64,000 nucleotides of DNA from assembly GCA_022410635.1 (NCBI GenBank), contig JAJVDF010000140.1:151137-215136 (forward strand), read 5' to 3'. The notes under the pieces are model-generated. The model was not told the DNA's origin and ran no database searches. It saw nothing but the letters and a program-made list of their open reading frames with translations. This document shows, piece by piece, positions 10,550-22,250 of the stretch. How positions within the stretch are numbered: position 1 is the stretch's first letter; each line of letters opens with the position of its first letter. The position numbers and the translations under genes are program-made. The stretch comes from Tretioscincus oriximinensis (taxonomy: Eukaryota > Chordata > Lepidosauria > Squamata > Gymnophthalmidae).

Positions 10550-11050
10550 TTAATTTCATTTGTGTCCCAACCTTCACCCAAAGCACTCAGAGCACAAATA
10601 AAAATAACAATATGTTAAAACAAAATTGAACATGTTCAAAATAGATGTAATCCCATCTATGCATCAAAGACCTGTGTGAAGAAATGTGTTTTAACCAAGC
10701 GCTAAAGCCCATGTAATGGAGATGCCTGGTGAATTTCAACTGGGAGACTGTTCCAGACCTGGGAGCTACTACAGAAAAGGGCCACTAATGTGTCACTATT
10801 CCTTGCATCTCTGAAGGTGTTGGAACCACACGAAAGCTATCCGCATCTGATTTATTGAAAGAATGGCATAATGTGTGGCTGGCCAGAAACCTCTGTCGGC
10901 AGTCATACTGTTGCATTCTCCACTAATTGCATCTTGCAGTCCAAGTTCGAGTCTAGTCTCATGTGGAAACGAGTCTAGTCACATATAGTCTCATGTCGAG
11001 TGCATTGCAGTAGTTTAGTCCAAAATTGTCCAGCAAAGGTTGAAACATTT
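10550..11050 (-). repeat. Old interspersed repeat, class unresolved
   Basis: GTGTCCCAACCTTCACCC, GAAATGTGTTTTAACCAAG and GGGAGACTGTTCCAGACC are shared in order with weaker copies at 58445-58700 and partly at 5330-5680. It is a repeat with a retroposon-like tail on the minus strand; I cannot name the family. Confidence 0.5.
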
Positions 11051-11856
11051 TTCAAAATAACCACTAGAAACATCGTTTCTCCATGACAATCATGCCATCC
11101 AGAACTGAGTGCCTCCTAACTTCCTCAACTGAAGACCCATATATGACATAATTGTAGTTTAAAACATTAGCAACCACACTAGAATGAGGAGATTGCTGCA
11201 TATGAACACAAATCTGCATATAAACATCACCAAACATACTTAGGTTTTTATCCGTAATGCCTGGCTTAGGTCCTCCCTTCTAATTGTCAAAAATGATGAA
11301 TGGGTAGGAGTTGAAAGTTGTTTTGACTGTCCAAGTAACCTCTTCACTAATATTGTACATTAGAGCTGCTACGTGTGTCATGGATTTCACATGTCCGGGC
11401 TGAAAAGGAAAAATCAATAATTTTGCAGCAGGAGCAGACTTGTGACTTGTGGGGTATTCAGGTGACGTAGCTGGGCCATGGGGTGCATAGTTAGGGAAGT
11501 ACTGTAAAGTATCCTTGATTTTTTNAAAAAGTATTAATACACCCATTCTTTTGATGGGTAAGATTGAAATGATCATTCTTTTGTTTACTAGTCTATATAG
11601 ATAACAGTTACAGATCATTGGAGTTTATTGAGGAGTGGGTTGGATTTTGGGGGTATTNTTAATGACAAATGACTTTGTCTTTCTCTTAACCACCAGTTAG
11701 ANTATGACTTTTTTGTACTAGGAATTATTCACTCCTGGGGTCGCAGGAAAATTGCTTCATAACATTTACAGCCTGAGTGCAGTAACATTCCTGCTCCTGG
11801 TCAGTGAGCAGGAAGAGTAAACACTGCAAAGCAGGCCTTCCTATCAGGAAGTGTTC
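11051..11856. other. Intergenic, nothing recognised
   Basis: No repeat or exon recognised. Isolated n bases at 11525, 11658 and 11702 suggest low assembly confidence. Confidence 0.4.
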
Positions 11857-12356
11857 TAGGCTGACTAGATGCCCCCTTGTGGGAGGGAGGAAATCCGGTT
11901 TTGGGGTGTCTACCCCACCCTCCTGGGGAGGGGCGCCATTTCCCCATTTTGTGCTGAGAAAAAAATAAAAAAATTAAGGGACTCTGGCATCTGGGGCCAG
12001 CTCTTGAAGATATCTCCCCCTCAGTAAAAAATAAAATTTTTCACACACTTCAAAAATTTCTTGCACACTTCAAAAAACTTTAGTTTTGNATTTATTTTTT
12101 TNAAATCACTGCACGACCACTAGGAGGTTCTGGCAACCAGGGCCAGCTCCTGAAGGCACCCTCCCCTCTGTAAAAAAAATTAAAAAATTCTGATGCATTC
12201 CAAAAATTCTCACACAGTTTAAAAATTCTTGCACACTTTAAAAAATTCTCATATGCTTCACAGATTTCTCGGGCGGGAATTTTTGAAGGGAATGCATGAA
12301 AATTAGCATGAATATTAATTACACCGGTTTGGACCTCAGAAAATCTGGTCAGTCTA
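11857..12356 (-). mobile_element. hAT-type MITE family, copy 2 (long form, inverted)
   Basis: Starts TAGGCTGACTAGATGCCCCC and ends AAATCTGGTCAGTCTA. The interior repeats TTCTCACACA/TTGCACACTTCAAA and includes AATTAGCATGAATATTAAT. It is reversed relative to copy 3 at 12632. Flanks AAGTGTTC and ACCTGTTC agree at 6 of 8 bases, so its target-site duplication is weak. Confidence 0.78.
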
Positions 12357-12631
12357 CCTGTTCCCCACCTTTGCCGTAGTTGGACAAGGGAAACATGCAC
12401 ATAGATGGCACACCAAAAACAGCTGATCCCTGGTCTCTTTTTCTGTAGTTGCTGTTATAGGAAAAAACAGGTTTAAAATCAGCTGTTTGCAGCCTTCCGA
12501 TAGCTACATGGAAAGAGAGGGAAAAGAGATCTGCTTAGATCTACTGCCCTGCGCATCGGGCTCTGAGGGGTTCTTCTGACGTATGCTTGGAAGATTGTTT
12601 TCTCACTTCACATCTTCAGTCTGGATGAACT

Positions 12632-13158
12632 TAGACTGACCAGATTTTCTGAGGCCCAAACCGGGGTAATATGCCAATTTGCATATTCATAAATATGCAA
12701 TTCACCCACCAACATGCATTCCCTTCNAAAATTCCTGCCCGAGAAATCTGTGAAGCAAGTGAGAAAGTTTTAGTGTGTGAGAATTTTTAAACTGTGTGAG
12801 AATTTTTGGAGCGCGTCAGAATTTTTTAATTTTTTTACAGAGGGGAGGGTGCCTTCAGGAGCTGACTCTGGTTGCTAGAGACCCCTAGTGGTCGATTTTT
12901 TTTAAAAAAAATCATTTTTAAAGTGTGTGAGAATTGCTTGAAGTGCATGAGAAGTGCCCCAGATGCCAGAGCTCCCTAGTGGTGGTGCAGTGAATTTTGT
13001 TTAAAAATAAATTTCAAAAAAAAAATTTTTTTTTAACTTTTTTTATTTATTTTTTTCTCAGCAAAAACTGAGGAAAGGCCCCTCCCCCCGGGAGGGCATG
13101 GTAGACACCCCAAAATCAGGTGTCCCCCCCCAAAAAAGGGGGACATCTGGTCAGCCTG
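12632..13158 (+). mobile_element. hAT-type MITE family, copy 3 (long form)
   Basis: Starts TAGACTGACCAGATTTTCTG and ends ACATCTGGTCAGCCTG. Flanking octamers GATGAACT (12624) and GACGAACT (13159) match at 7 of 8. The interior holds GTGTGAGAATTTTT-type repeats and ends GGTAGACACCCCAAAATC. 527 bp with no coding capacity. Confidence 0.88.
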
Positions 13159-13446
13159 GACGAACTGGACAAAATTGGAGGTGTGGGATGTATCAGGATG
13201 GAAATGGATTGAAAGTATACATGTGGCTCTGACCACTATGACTTTAAATTAGTTCCTCCCCTTTTCCTCCTGAGACTGTTGTGACGTTGGCCTCTGCTGC
13301 ACACATACTTTTAAACAGTCTGCAGTCCTGAACAACAGGATTGATAACTTAAAATAACGGGTAATATTAGAGGGGAGGATAATTTAGCATTATATGTAAG
13401 AATNTTAAAAAAGAAAGGAATTAATAAATTACAAGACTTATATGAT

Positions 13447-14273
13447 GTGAGAGGGGTACCAATGAGAACTGAAAGATTGAGGGAATTTAGACAACTACCG
13501 GTACAGTGGATAGCAGAGGCAGCAGTATATAATTATATAAACATGCCAGCAGCTATTCAAAAAATTAGAGGGGAAGAATCGGATTTGGAAAAAATAGTGA
13601 ACAAAAAAATACAAGGGGAGAAATCTTTAGTCGGANTATTATATAAATTAATTATTAAAAACAAATATAAAAATTTTGAGAGTATAAAACAAAGGTGGTT
13701 ACAGGACGTTAATATGACAGAGGAACAATGGGATAAATGGAGAAAAGAGTTATCAGAAATACATTATAACAAATTTATGGAAGTAGAATTGAAATTGATG
13801 ACCAAGTGGTATAGAACCCCAAATCAACTTGCACACATGCTCAATCTATCGCTATTATGTGCATATGTGGTTTGAATGTAGGGAAGTTAAGACTTTTTGG
13901 GATGAAATAATTCAGGAACTGACTAACATATTACAAGGGAATATCCCAAGAAGAAAGGAGGTTGTGATTTGTAATAGGATTACAGGAGGGATTTCTAGAG
14001 AGAATACNTATATATTGCAACAAGGAATAAGAGCAGCCCATATTTCGATTGCGAAAGGAAAAGTGGACAAAAGAGGGTTGGTATGATTATATGTCCGAAA
14101 TCTTGCTTTTTGACTATCTAAGGGAAAGAAGGTTGAAAAGATTAGGTATTTTAATACGTNCCCTATGGGAGGTTAAATGGAGAAATTTCCTTTCCTATGT
14201 GATATTTAATAAAATGGATTCACCAACTGCACACACAATATATTTGATTTTAGACTTAAAAAGGTTAACATGA
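13447..14273 (+). pseudogene. L1 ORF2 C-terminal remnant
   Basis: The frame includes KWYRTPNQLAHM and, after a frame change near 13850, HMWFECREVKTFWDEII, matching the L1 ORF2 C-terminal segment around its Cys/His region. The reverse transcriptase and endonuclease domains are absent. A frameshift and n bases break the reading frame, so it is not functional. Confidence 0.85.
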
Positions 14274-14292
14274 TTCCATCCGATAGCCCTGA

Positions 14293-14347
14293 GCCAAGGG
14301 GGGGAGGGGCGGGAGGGGGGAGGACAGGAAGGAAGGAGGGGGAGGGT
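14293..14347 (+). repeat. G-rich polypurine tract in L1 3' UTR
   Basis: Several runs of four to eight G (GGGGGGGGAGGGGCGGGAGG and following) precede the A-rich tail. G-rich 3' UTR tracts are a known L1 feature and could form a G-quadruplex. Confidence 0.75.
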
Positions 14348-14765
14348 TTATAATATGACTACACAAATATTGTATGAACTGTTTTGTTCAGCTAATGCAT
14401 GTATGTAATAATGTATTATGTCATATGGAAAATCAATAAAATATATTTAAAAAAAAAACTTAAAATAACGGGTTTTGATTTGGATAGAAATTCTGAAACC
14501 CGTTCAAAACCAGGTTTTTCATCCTGTGACGGCATCAGACATTTAACGTTTTATGCTGCAATAGCAGAAAATCAAGTTCTCCTTTGCCTTCCCCACCTAT
14601 AGTCAATTTTCCATAGGTTGATGGGGTAGGAAAGAAGAGCCCCATGCCTCTGTAGGCAGATTATACTCCCTTCGGAGAACCCTGCCTGGAAGCAATGGGA
14701 AGCTTCTGAAGGCTGGAAATGAAAGTTGGAGGCATGTCTTTGGGGGTTAGTTTAGTCCCCAAATG

Positions 14766-14812
14766 TATCTGATTCCACACTCCTCCATGAAGCCAGATGG
14801 GTGATCTTGTGC
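14766..14812 (+). mobile_element. Short SINE (type A) fragment
   Basis: CTGATTCCACACTCCTCCAT, then AGCCAGATGGGTGATCTTG, match the middle of the type A SINE at 38378. Confidence 0.6.
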
Positions 14813-14815
14813 TAT

Positions 14816-14912
14816 TAATTATTATTATTGTGGTTGTGGTTGTTTTGGTGGTTGTTGGTGGTTGTTGGTGGTTGGTTGTTGGTTGTTGGTGGTTGGTTGT
14901 TGGTTGTTGTTA
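14816..14912. repeat. GTTGTTGGTG minisatellite-like tract
   Basis: Repeats of GGTGGTTGTT and GGTTGTTGGTTG with strong strand asymmetry (G/T only on this strand). Confidence 0.9.
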
Positions 14913-15608
14913 ATTTTCCCCAATCCACCTTCCTGTGAAAAGTATGGTGTAGGCAAGTCAGTCTGCTTGCGGGTGTGTGGTCAAGGAGGTAAAGGAGAAT
15001 GGCTGGATAAGTGGCATTATGTCTCCCTCCTTTCCTTACTCCCTCACCATGATGATAGAAATTGGCAGCACTGTGAAGGTCTGGACTCACCTTGAAGGTT
15101 CTTTAAAATCAAACCAAGATGTGTCATGGATCTTTATTTCCTCTACACAAAAAAGATACCAGTTACAAAAAACCGCCCTTGGCTTCAGCCTGGGGTAAAA
15201 ATATCCTTACCATTTCACTCTGAAATCAACCTGAAATATTAATTTATTCCCCATAAATTAATACATTTTTGTCTTTTAGAACCTTTCTTTCAATACATTG
15301 CACTTGTTTAGAAGTTTAGTGTTTTCATTCCACAATCTTTTCTGAGTCTCACTCATCAGTAAAAAAACTGCTAACAAAACCTAAAGCATAAAAAAAAATC
15401 TTTGGATATTTCAAAAAATGTTGAGTAGTTTCTCACAGCACTATATGCCAAAGGCTACAATAATACATCTCTTCTGATGTCATCTGGAGAAATCCATTTA
15501 TAAGTTCTAAAAATGACAAAATCTCATCTTTTGAGACCCAGTTATCTCTTTTTATTCCACAGAGNAGCACTTACTTGTTGAATGTTACCTATAGGTACTT
15601 GTAATTTA
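14913..15608. other. Intergenic, nothing recognised
   Basis: No exon or repeat of clear class. Confidence 0.4.
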
Positions 15609-15759
15609 GGGTTACCACATAAAAATGGGATAGAACTTTGCAACTTTAATGGGTGTCAAAAGTGTTTCCTCTGGCATTATAAGTTGTATCTGGAGAAAAA
15701 TTATCTCTTCTATCGCCATTAAAGTTGCAAAGTCCTATCTCTGTTTTATATGGTAATCC
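15609..15759. mobile_element. Mariner-type MITE, copy 1
   Basis: GGGTTACCACATAAAAATGG opens and TTTTATATGGTAATCC closes the element, and inner arms CTTTGCAACTTTAATGG and CCATTAAAGTTGCAAAG continue the pairing. TA dinucleotides flank both ends (15607, 15760), as for Tc1/mariner. 151 bp, near-palindromic. Confidence 0.8.
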
Positions 15760-15761
15760 TA

Positions 15762-16649
15762 CTTTAATTACAATTTTCAGACACCTAATCATTAATATTT
15801 TTTCACATGGGCATTCCTTTTCAGAATTTTTGTTTTTCCTTAGCTTTATTATTTTTATTTATTTATATTTATACCCCGCCCTATACCTTATAGCTGTTTA
15901 TATCCTTGTTTTTGTAAACTGCTTTGAAATTTTTATGTAAAGAAGTGTAGAAATCAAATAAATATGTAATCAAAGATTCTTTAAATTTCTCTAGCACTTC
16001 TAATGTTTCTAAGGGTCCATACATACATAAAGCATCAGTTAGAATTAATAAGTGGAAAATGCCTCGTAGCTTTTGTAAAGACACAACTGTGACATCTAGA
16101 GGCTGTTTCACATGGCTGCACAATAAAAAATAATTCATGCCTCTTTTTGTAGGCTGTGTGTTCACGTCTTTATTTTAGATCATTATCTGTCCCAAAGAAT
16201 GGAGTTTAGTCCAGAAAAAATGTTGTAAATCCCATTGTTAAGAATTGAAGCTGAATTTAAGAAGGACTAAATAAAGGTGTGACCATGAGCAAAATTTCAT
16301 TCGCATTTCAGTGCTCCATCATGTCTGTTTATCAAGCACTTTTTATGTTAACGAAATACATCTTACTCTTGCCTGTATATCATGAACAAGTCCAACTGTG
16401 ATGAATAATTGTCTTTCAACATATCTCTAGGAACTTGTGGAAGNACATAATGTTAAACCAATTTACAATTCAGATATTAACTTTGATCATAGCTGGATTA
16501 AGCCTTCTTAGCTGAAGGTAGGCAGGTTTTTGGCCCTGGATATCGTGACAATCAGCTTTTATATATAAGTAAAGAGACTTAATTTGAATAAATTATTCCA
16601 TATTAGTCTTCAGATCTCACAGTCTTTCGAATAAGATATCTGCAACATG
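15762..16649. other. Intergenic with antisense SINE tail
   Basis: TTTATTTATATTTATACCCCGCC near 15850-15893 is a reversed SINE/L2-type 3' end. A fragment ending GGTGTGACCATGAGC near 16295 resembles the short MITEs at 49256 and 60755. Nothing coding. Confidence 0.45.
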
Positions 16650-17000
16650 TAGATGAATGATACCACCAATGCCACCCAAATCAGGAGAGGCAGTCAAAGT
16701 GCTTGACAGGGGATTGGAGGGAAGAATGAGCTGGATGGACAGTGTAAACTGGGTGCTCTTGGATTCTGCATGCACACTTAAAGCTCAGGTGCAGGCTGCA
16801 ACTAGGATCGACCTATTTCCACATACGACTAATTTGCCAGCTGTGATCTTTTCTAAACAAAGACAACCTGGCCACTGTGATCCTTGCTCTGTGGTAATTT
16901 CTAGATTGAAACTACTAATCAAGACTGGAGTAGCAACACCTATGTTCCTCCATGTTCTAATNAACCATCCTGACATTACTGTAGACACAATGAATTATAG
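16650..17000 (+). pseudogene. Decayed L2-type LINE ORF2 fragment
   Basis: AAATCAGGAGAGGCAGTCAA (KSGEAVKVLDRGLEG) is nearly identical to the L2-like copy at 56700. The following frame aligns loosely with the region preceding SRLDYCNAL in the 43896 copy. It is heavily degenerate, with unclear ends. Confidence 0.5.
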
Positions 17001-17379
17001 ACATAAATGCAGATCAAAGGCACATCACATCTTTCATAGAACCCATTTTAATCTTGCTCCCTGTAAATCCACTGTAGGTACGCGTGAAATGCTCGGAAGT
17101 CATGAACGCAAGATACAAATGCTATTGTATGTTATCCTGCTGTCTTGCAGTTCCCATATCAGCCTCTAGTTTACTGAATCATGTTCTTTCCATTTGCACA
17201 CATTACTGAACTAGGAAACTGTTGGTGGGATCTTTCCTCTGTGCTTGTGTGTTGATGCAAGAATGGAAAACGTGGCACTAATTTGTTTGAATATAGAATA
17301 TCTTAACCATAATGTAGGAAGGGGGGAAAAGTGGTGGTGGTGGGAGTTATCACAATTTACCAACCTTGGTTATCCATTA

Positions 17380-17730
17380 AAATGTCTGTGAAACATCCCA
17401 TTTCTCCTGAGTGCCCCGTTCACACTTTTGCGTCCTCCCCCTACTTCCTGAAAAAAAGCTGCGGCATTGCAGAGCCATTTGTCAAACATTCCCACGAGCT
17501 CTGCTTGGCTGTGTCTGAAAGGACACAATGCCACTGCAAGGGAAGGTGAACATGAATAAAGGCACTATGTAAATTGGTGTTTAATCTGCGGAGAAACACC
17601 CAGGCACCAGAGAGCTACTCATCACTCCTCTTAACTGTGATTAACGGATGAATTAAGCAGTATCTTTAACACTTTCTTCACAGGCCACAAAATCCAAGTA
17701 CACCAGAGTTTTTACAGCCCTTATTAAGGG
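17380..17730. promoter_or_regulatory. Candidate conserved non-coding element
   Basis: Repeat-free sequence with AAGCTGCGGCATTGCAGAGC, GTGTTTAATCTGCGGAG and TAACTGTGATTAACGGATG. Its even composition and lack of repeat texture suggest constraint, but this is not demonstrated. Confidence 0.3.
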
Positions 17731-18282
17731 ATTTATTTGCACAACTCTTGGACATGAGTGGACTTGCGGAGGGAGTTCAGATGTCCTGTGTATGGGACTC
17801 TGCCGCTATGNGCAGGATTTAGCTTTCAACAAAGGTTAGCAGTCAGAAGAATAAGAAGCAGTAGGGTAACCAATACTGTGTGCAGTTATTATCCGGAGAC
17901 TGGCATATCAACGATAGCCTAGAGATATAAAATACATCATCGCTCATCATCATTACTTTCTATAAATCTGTGTCCTCCTTGTGTTGGTCTGTTGATCTGT
18001 TTTGTGGTATAGCAAAACATGGTGGAATTGATTCCCAAACCAAGCACACTATGTAAACCATGGTGGTTGAAACTCAATATGTGCAATGAAGTTTACATGA
18101 TGAGCAAATTGCATTATTTTCCTCCAAAGGCAGACATATTCTCCAATGTTACTAGTGTAATTGCATAGCAAAGGGTTAAACTGAATCAGCTCTAGCATTG
18201 GGCTCAGGAAATGAATGTTGCTACATATGGAGTNAAAGGGGGGCAATCCAAACCAAGGAGAGGTACAATAACATTCAGAATT
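17731..18282. other. Intergenic, nothing recognised
   Basis: No clear feature. Confidence 0.4.
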
Positions 18283-18425
18283 GGCTGTAGCTTAGTCAAT
18301 GGTAGAGCAAACTGTCTGGAAAGCAGAGAGTTACATGTTCAATCCCCAGTTTTTCCCCAAAACCTTTGGCAGAGTTTCCCCAACTCTGCCAAAAAAAAAA
18401 CTACAGGGAGATGCCTATGAAGCAA
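18283..18425 (+). mobile_element. tRNA-derived SINE (type C) fragment
   Basis: GGCTGTAGCTTAGTCAATGG resembles a tRNA A-box region and ATGTTCAATCCCC a B-box. Related heads lie at 22251 and 45299. Confidence 0.6.
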
Positions 18426-18529
18426 ACTAGATATCAATCAGAACTTGACAGTACCCAACAACAGTATGAACCANGATCTCACAATCTAGTGTAAACAACC
18501 AGATTTTATTTATTTTAAGCTAGAGGCCA

Positions 18530-18640
18530 TAGTCAGACAAACATTTTAGCATCTCAGAGACTAATAAGAAAAGGATAGGCAGCATGAGCTTTTGTAGACG
18601 AGTCTACATTCTCAGAAGAAAAAGAAAAAGGAANAGCAGG
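18530..18640 (-). mobile_element. Penelope-like remnant
   Basis: CAGAGACTAATAAGAAAAGG, GCAGCATGAGCTTTTGTAGA and CGAGTCTACATTCTCAGA parallel the left arm of the element at 26909, diverged. Confidence 0.5.
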
Positions 18641-18654
18641 AGGAAGAAGAAGAG

Positions 18655-18905
18655 TAAGAAGAAAAATAAAAAAGTTGATTTTTATATGCCACTTTTCTCA
18701 ATTTAGAATTACTCAAAGCCGCTTATATAACATTCTGTTTTTCTCCTCACAGGAGACGCCTTGTGAATTAGGTGAAGCTGACAGAGCTTTAAAGAACTGT
18801 GACTAGTTTAACATCATCCAGCTGGCTTCATGTAGCTGGACATAATCAAACCAAGAGACTATTGGATAAGAATCCAACACTCTGACCAGACAAGCTCTCA
18901 GACCA
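18655..18905 (-). mobile_element. Antisense SINE (type A related)
   Basis: Reads as the reverse complement of the type A SINE: TTTTTATATGCCACTTTTC tail first, then GACGCCTTGTGAATTAGGTG, CATCCAGCTGGCTTCATG, and AAGAATCCAACACTCTGACC (the tRNA head). Confidence 0.65.
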
Positions 18906-19483
18906 GACTGGGTCTCCTAACATATACATCCTAATATACACGTATACATTTTAAATCTGGTTTAAATTTAATCTTCTCAAATTATACCTTTTCATTTCAA
19001 GTCCTTACTGACAAAAGTTCAGGCTGTGGAATCTAACGACATACTAAGTATGCACTTAATAAAGTTTCAGATAAGATGTGTGATCAAGCTCTAAGATCTA
19101 TGAGATTCTCTTCCTAGAAATTCTTCAGAGATTGTTTGAAATTGGGCATAAACATNTGTGCAATTTTGCTGTTTTTGTAGATCATGTCCAAACCAATGGG
19201 GAATACTGCTTATTGCATCCTTCCAATGTTTAAATGTCCCTTTGCTCCTATTATCAACATTCTATCCTTTACCCAGTTACATTTATATCAGAAGACCTGT
19301 CAGTTTGTTCAATATGAGAATATTTGTCATAGGCCTTTTCAATAATATTTTGAAAAGAGTTTTGTTTGCAAGTATAAGTAGATTTGCACTACCATTGCTG
19401 TTTCTTTTTCTGCTTCTCTACAATTTTTCCTCAACTCTACTGACGGTCCTTAAATAGCAATGCATAGCATCTAATCGTTTTAC

Positions 19484-19560
19484 TTATTTATTTAAAATGA
19501 TTTATATCCTGCCCTTCACCATTGGTCCCAGGGTGAGTAATAGAAGTCCAAGATTAAAAA
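19484..19560 (-). repeat. Antisense retroposon tail
   Basis: TTATTTATTTAAAATGATTT and TATATCCTGCCCTTCACC, then TTGGTCCCAGGGTGAGTAA. Shared with 57197 and 58450. Confidence 0.5.
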
Positions 19561-19734
19561 ATAAAAAAACTTCCACATTAATAAAATGGTTAAAATAGAT
19601 CCATTTGCCATTGTGAAATACCTGATCGCCATTATGCATTCACGTTGACAAACGTTTGGGAAAACCTGGCACAATTGATGGGAATGGCTGCTGAAGGAAA
19701 ACAACGGTGTGTGGAGGAAGATACTGCAGCCTCT

Positions 19735-19930
19735 TTACCCATATATATACCTGTTTTCCCTGCAAATGGTACTTCAGGAATACTGCCTGTCNCTCCATCT
19801 TGGAGGCAATATCAAGAGATCCATCCTAGTAGCTGTTTATACCCTTTGCTTCCATGGAGTTGTCTAAAACTGCCTAAAAGCTATCCAGGCTGTATCCAGG
19901 TATCCAGTGCTGATAAAAACCTCATAACAA
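19735..19930 (-). mobile_element. CR1 3' fragment, antisense
   Basis: TGCAAATGGTACTTCAGGAA, CTCCATCTTGGAGGC, AGAGATCCATCCTAGTAGC and AGCTATCCAGGCTG match the order in the antisense CR1 pieces at 31453 and 31809. Confidence 0.7.
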
Positions 19931-20149
19931 GGATTCGTGTGAAAAAGGAACCCCCTTTTCCAAACCATTGGCCCAGAGAAGGCAGGTAATATTTGGGAGT
20001 CAAGGCACAATTTAGAAGAGAGATACAACAGGTTGTCCATCAAACTGAAGAGGAGAAAAAACGGATTGTGCCCCATTTATTATTATGTCATCATTTCAAT
20101 GGGAAGAACTGTAAGAGAAAGCAGATTTTGACAGTTCAGCTTCCCTCCT

Positions 20150-20480
20150 TCTCCGGCACCAAAATCTATTAAAACATACAGGGCTGTCAGGGATATTAAA
20201 AGGCCTTGTCACTCCTCCTTAAAACACTCATAAATACCCATTGGATTCCGAGTGGTTTCAGCAGGAGGTGGGGAGCAAGGATCCAGGTGCGTCTGCTGAT
20301 TTTGGCCTCCTGCCAAAGACTCATCGTGTGTCATCCAATAAGGAAATGGCAGATTTGCATGATGGCATGTTGCCTCTGTGTTCCTTAGCTGGGAGTTTGC
20401 TTTGCTTTCAGAAAGGGCCTAAAATAATTTCTTCTCCGTGTAAGGAGATTTGTAGCTGAAATCAGCATTCTTAAGTTATG
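20150..20480. promoter_or_regulatory. Candidate conserved non-coding element
   Basis: Unique-looking DNA with ATTAAAAGGCCTTGTCACTC, CCAATAAGGAAATGGCAG and ATTTGCATGATGGCATG (an octamer-like ATTTGCAT). No repeat or long frame. Confidence 0.28.
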
Positions 20481-21530
20481 TAGTTGTATTTATCCACATG
20501 CTTGTTTTTGCATCCTGTCTAAGCACTCATGCCATTCTAGGACAATGTGTCATCTAGAACCGTGTGACAAAAAGGTATACCTCAATTTTAAAAACCACAG
20601 GGAAAAGCATCTACTATAGCACTGTGCCACAGCATCATAACTGGTGCAGCGTGTATGCACAATACTGAAAATAGAAACCATGGACATGCAAATGACGCAC
20701 ATCCAGGACTTCAGCACAGCATGCATGCATAAATAATACACATCCAGACACCACTGACCAGACACCACTGACCAGAACGGACAGCATCCATTCTTAGCTC
20801 TGCTGCTACTGCTGTCTTGTAGACAATGGACAGATCTTCATGGTAGCATGATGATCTTTTGTAGCGCTAGGGTGGCCTGCATGTGGACACCCATTCAGTG
20901 TGTCTTTAGTTTCAATCAGTTGAGACTTGTTTCCAAGACATGAACCAACAATTCTCCTTCCCTCCCTCCCTTCTTCTGCCCCTTCTTCTCCCTCTCCTTA
21001 AGAGGGAGAGGCTTTTGTTTGTTTTCACCTGCACTGGGAAATGTTTTTTTACATTACTGAAATGCAAGAACTTTGTGTGCCTAGAAAACAATCAGCAATG
21101 AAGACTGTAGAAGGGTAGCTTGTCAAGTAGAAGGATTCTAACCTCTGACATATTANTTTTCTATGTGCAAAACTTCACATTTTAAAAAAATAGCAAGATA
21201 ATTCAGGTACATATGCCTCCATTTGCAAATTGAAGTAGTAAGGCGTGGAAACAGATTTACAGGCACATGGGAGTGTTCAATAACAGAATTACTCCCCTGT
21301 AGAACAAAATGATAATAAATCACAGAAAAGCTCCGAAAGACTGCATCCATCCTTTAATCAGCAGCACACAGACAGAACTGTGGAGTCTGCTTTGATCCTG
21401 TAACAAACCCTGCAACAGAATATTGTGCCAAATAGTAAATGCAGTATTAAATTTGTGATATTTTTTTTGCAAAATTTGAAGAACAGAATAAACACATTTT
21501 TCCAGACCCACTAAAAGATATAACCCTTAG
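20481..21530. other. Intergenic, nothing firm
   Basis: A short duplication, CAGACACCACTGAC twice at 20745-20775; otherwise nothing recognised. Confidence 0.4.
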
Positions 21531-21645
21531 GCTGGAGTCACACACATATTTTTGATCCATCGTTGGTCCTGAAGAACTGGACTAAACCGGGGATAGGGGG
21601 GTCCAGTTCTTCAGGGTGGCTGTTGCATTAAAAATGTGTGTCTGA
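21531..21645. mobile_element. Short palindromic MITE
   Basis: GGCTGGAGTCACACACATAT opens, and GTGTGTCTGAC near 21645 closes. Inside, GAAGAACTGGAC pairs with GTCCAGTTCTTC. It belongs with the other short elements at 48318, 49256 and 60755. Confidence 0.6.
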
Positions 21646-21799
21646 CTTTTGGAAGCTATGAATGTGCTAGAACTGACACTAGTACCACTTCTGAGTTTGA
21701 GGGACAAGTATGATGCTTCTTGAAGATGCAAGTTGCAAAGCTGAAAGTAGGTGAAAGTTTGCTTTCTCCATCTGCTTGAGAAAGCCCAGAAGCAGATGC

Positions 21800-21890
21800 T
21801 AGGCAACTGTGTGAGATGGAATTCTGAACTAGATGGATTGGATCAACACAGATCCTCTTATGTTCTCTTTAATTCTTATGTACACCAGAA
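21800..21890 (+). mobile_element. CR1 3' tail fragment
   Basis: GGAATTCTGAACTAGATGGA, then ACAGATCCTCTTATGTTCTC, the usual CR1 terminal block. Confidence 0.65.
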
Positions 21891-22250
21891 AATGTGCCAA
21901 TGGAACATTGTTTTCCGGAGCTTTAGGCAACAGTTACTTCTATGCAGGCACTGAAACTACCTTCAAGGCTCATAATGCTCAGTGGTATTTTACCAAAATC
22001 CAGAACTTTAGGCAGCTGTCCTGTAGATGGTAATGGGTACTCTACCTGGAATGTATTGTGTTCCTGGCTTGAATTGCTTAATCCCACCAGACCCTAACGT
22101 AGTGAGGAAATTTTTCCTGTGTGGTTGTTTTTGCTTTNTATTTTTTGTCTCGAGATGTAACTGGGATGAAATGGGTCCTCAGCTCAACATAAGGAACTTG
22201 ATCCTCACATANTAAGCAGGTTGCGCGAGTGCAATTAATATTGAAGGAAT

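Larger units (their letters stand above)
13362..14456 (+). mobile_element. 5'-truncated L1 LINE insertion
   Basis: About 1.1 kb of the L1 3' end: the C-terminal part of ORF2, a 3' UTR with a G-rich tract, and an A-rich tail (CAATAAAATATATTTAAAAA). It is bounded by a perfect 16-bp duplication, AACTTAAAATAACGGG, at 13346-13361 and 14457-14472. The 5' truncation, tail and long target-site duplication are the signature of target-primed L1 retrotransposition, and the intact duplication implies a recent insertion. Confidence 0.93.

Noticed and set aside
12092..12400. 102-codon minus-strand frame
   Set aside because: Product of repeated units within a MITE.
14816..14912. Regular repeats resembling a CRISPR array
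   Set aside because: Simple G/T minisatellite without unique spacers, in a vertebrate genome.
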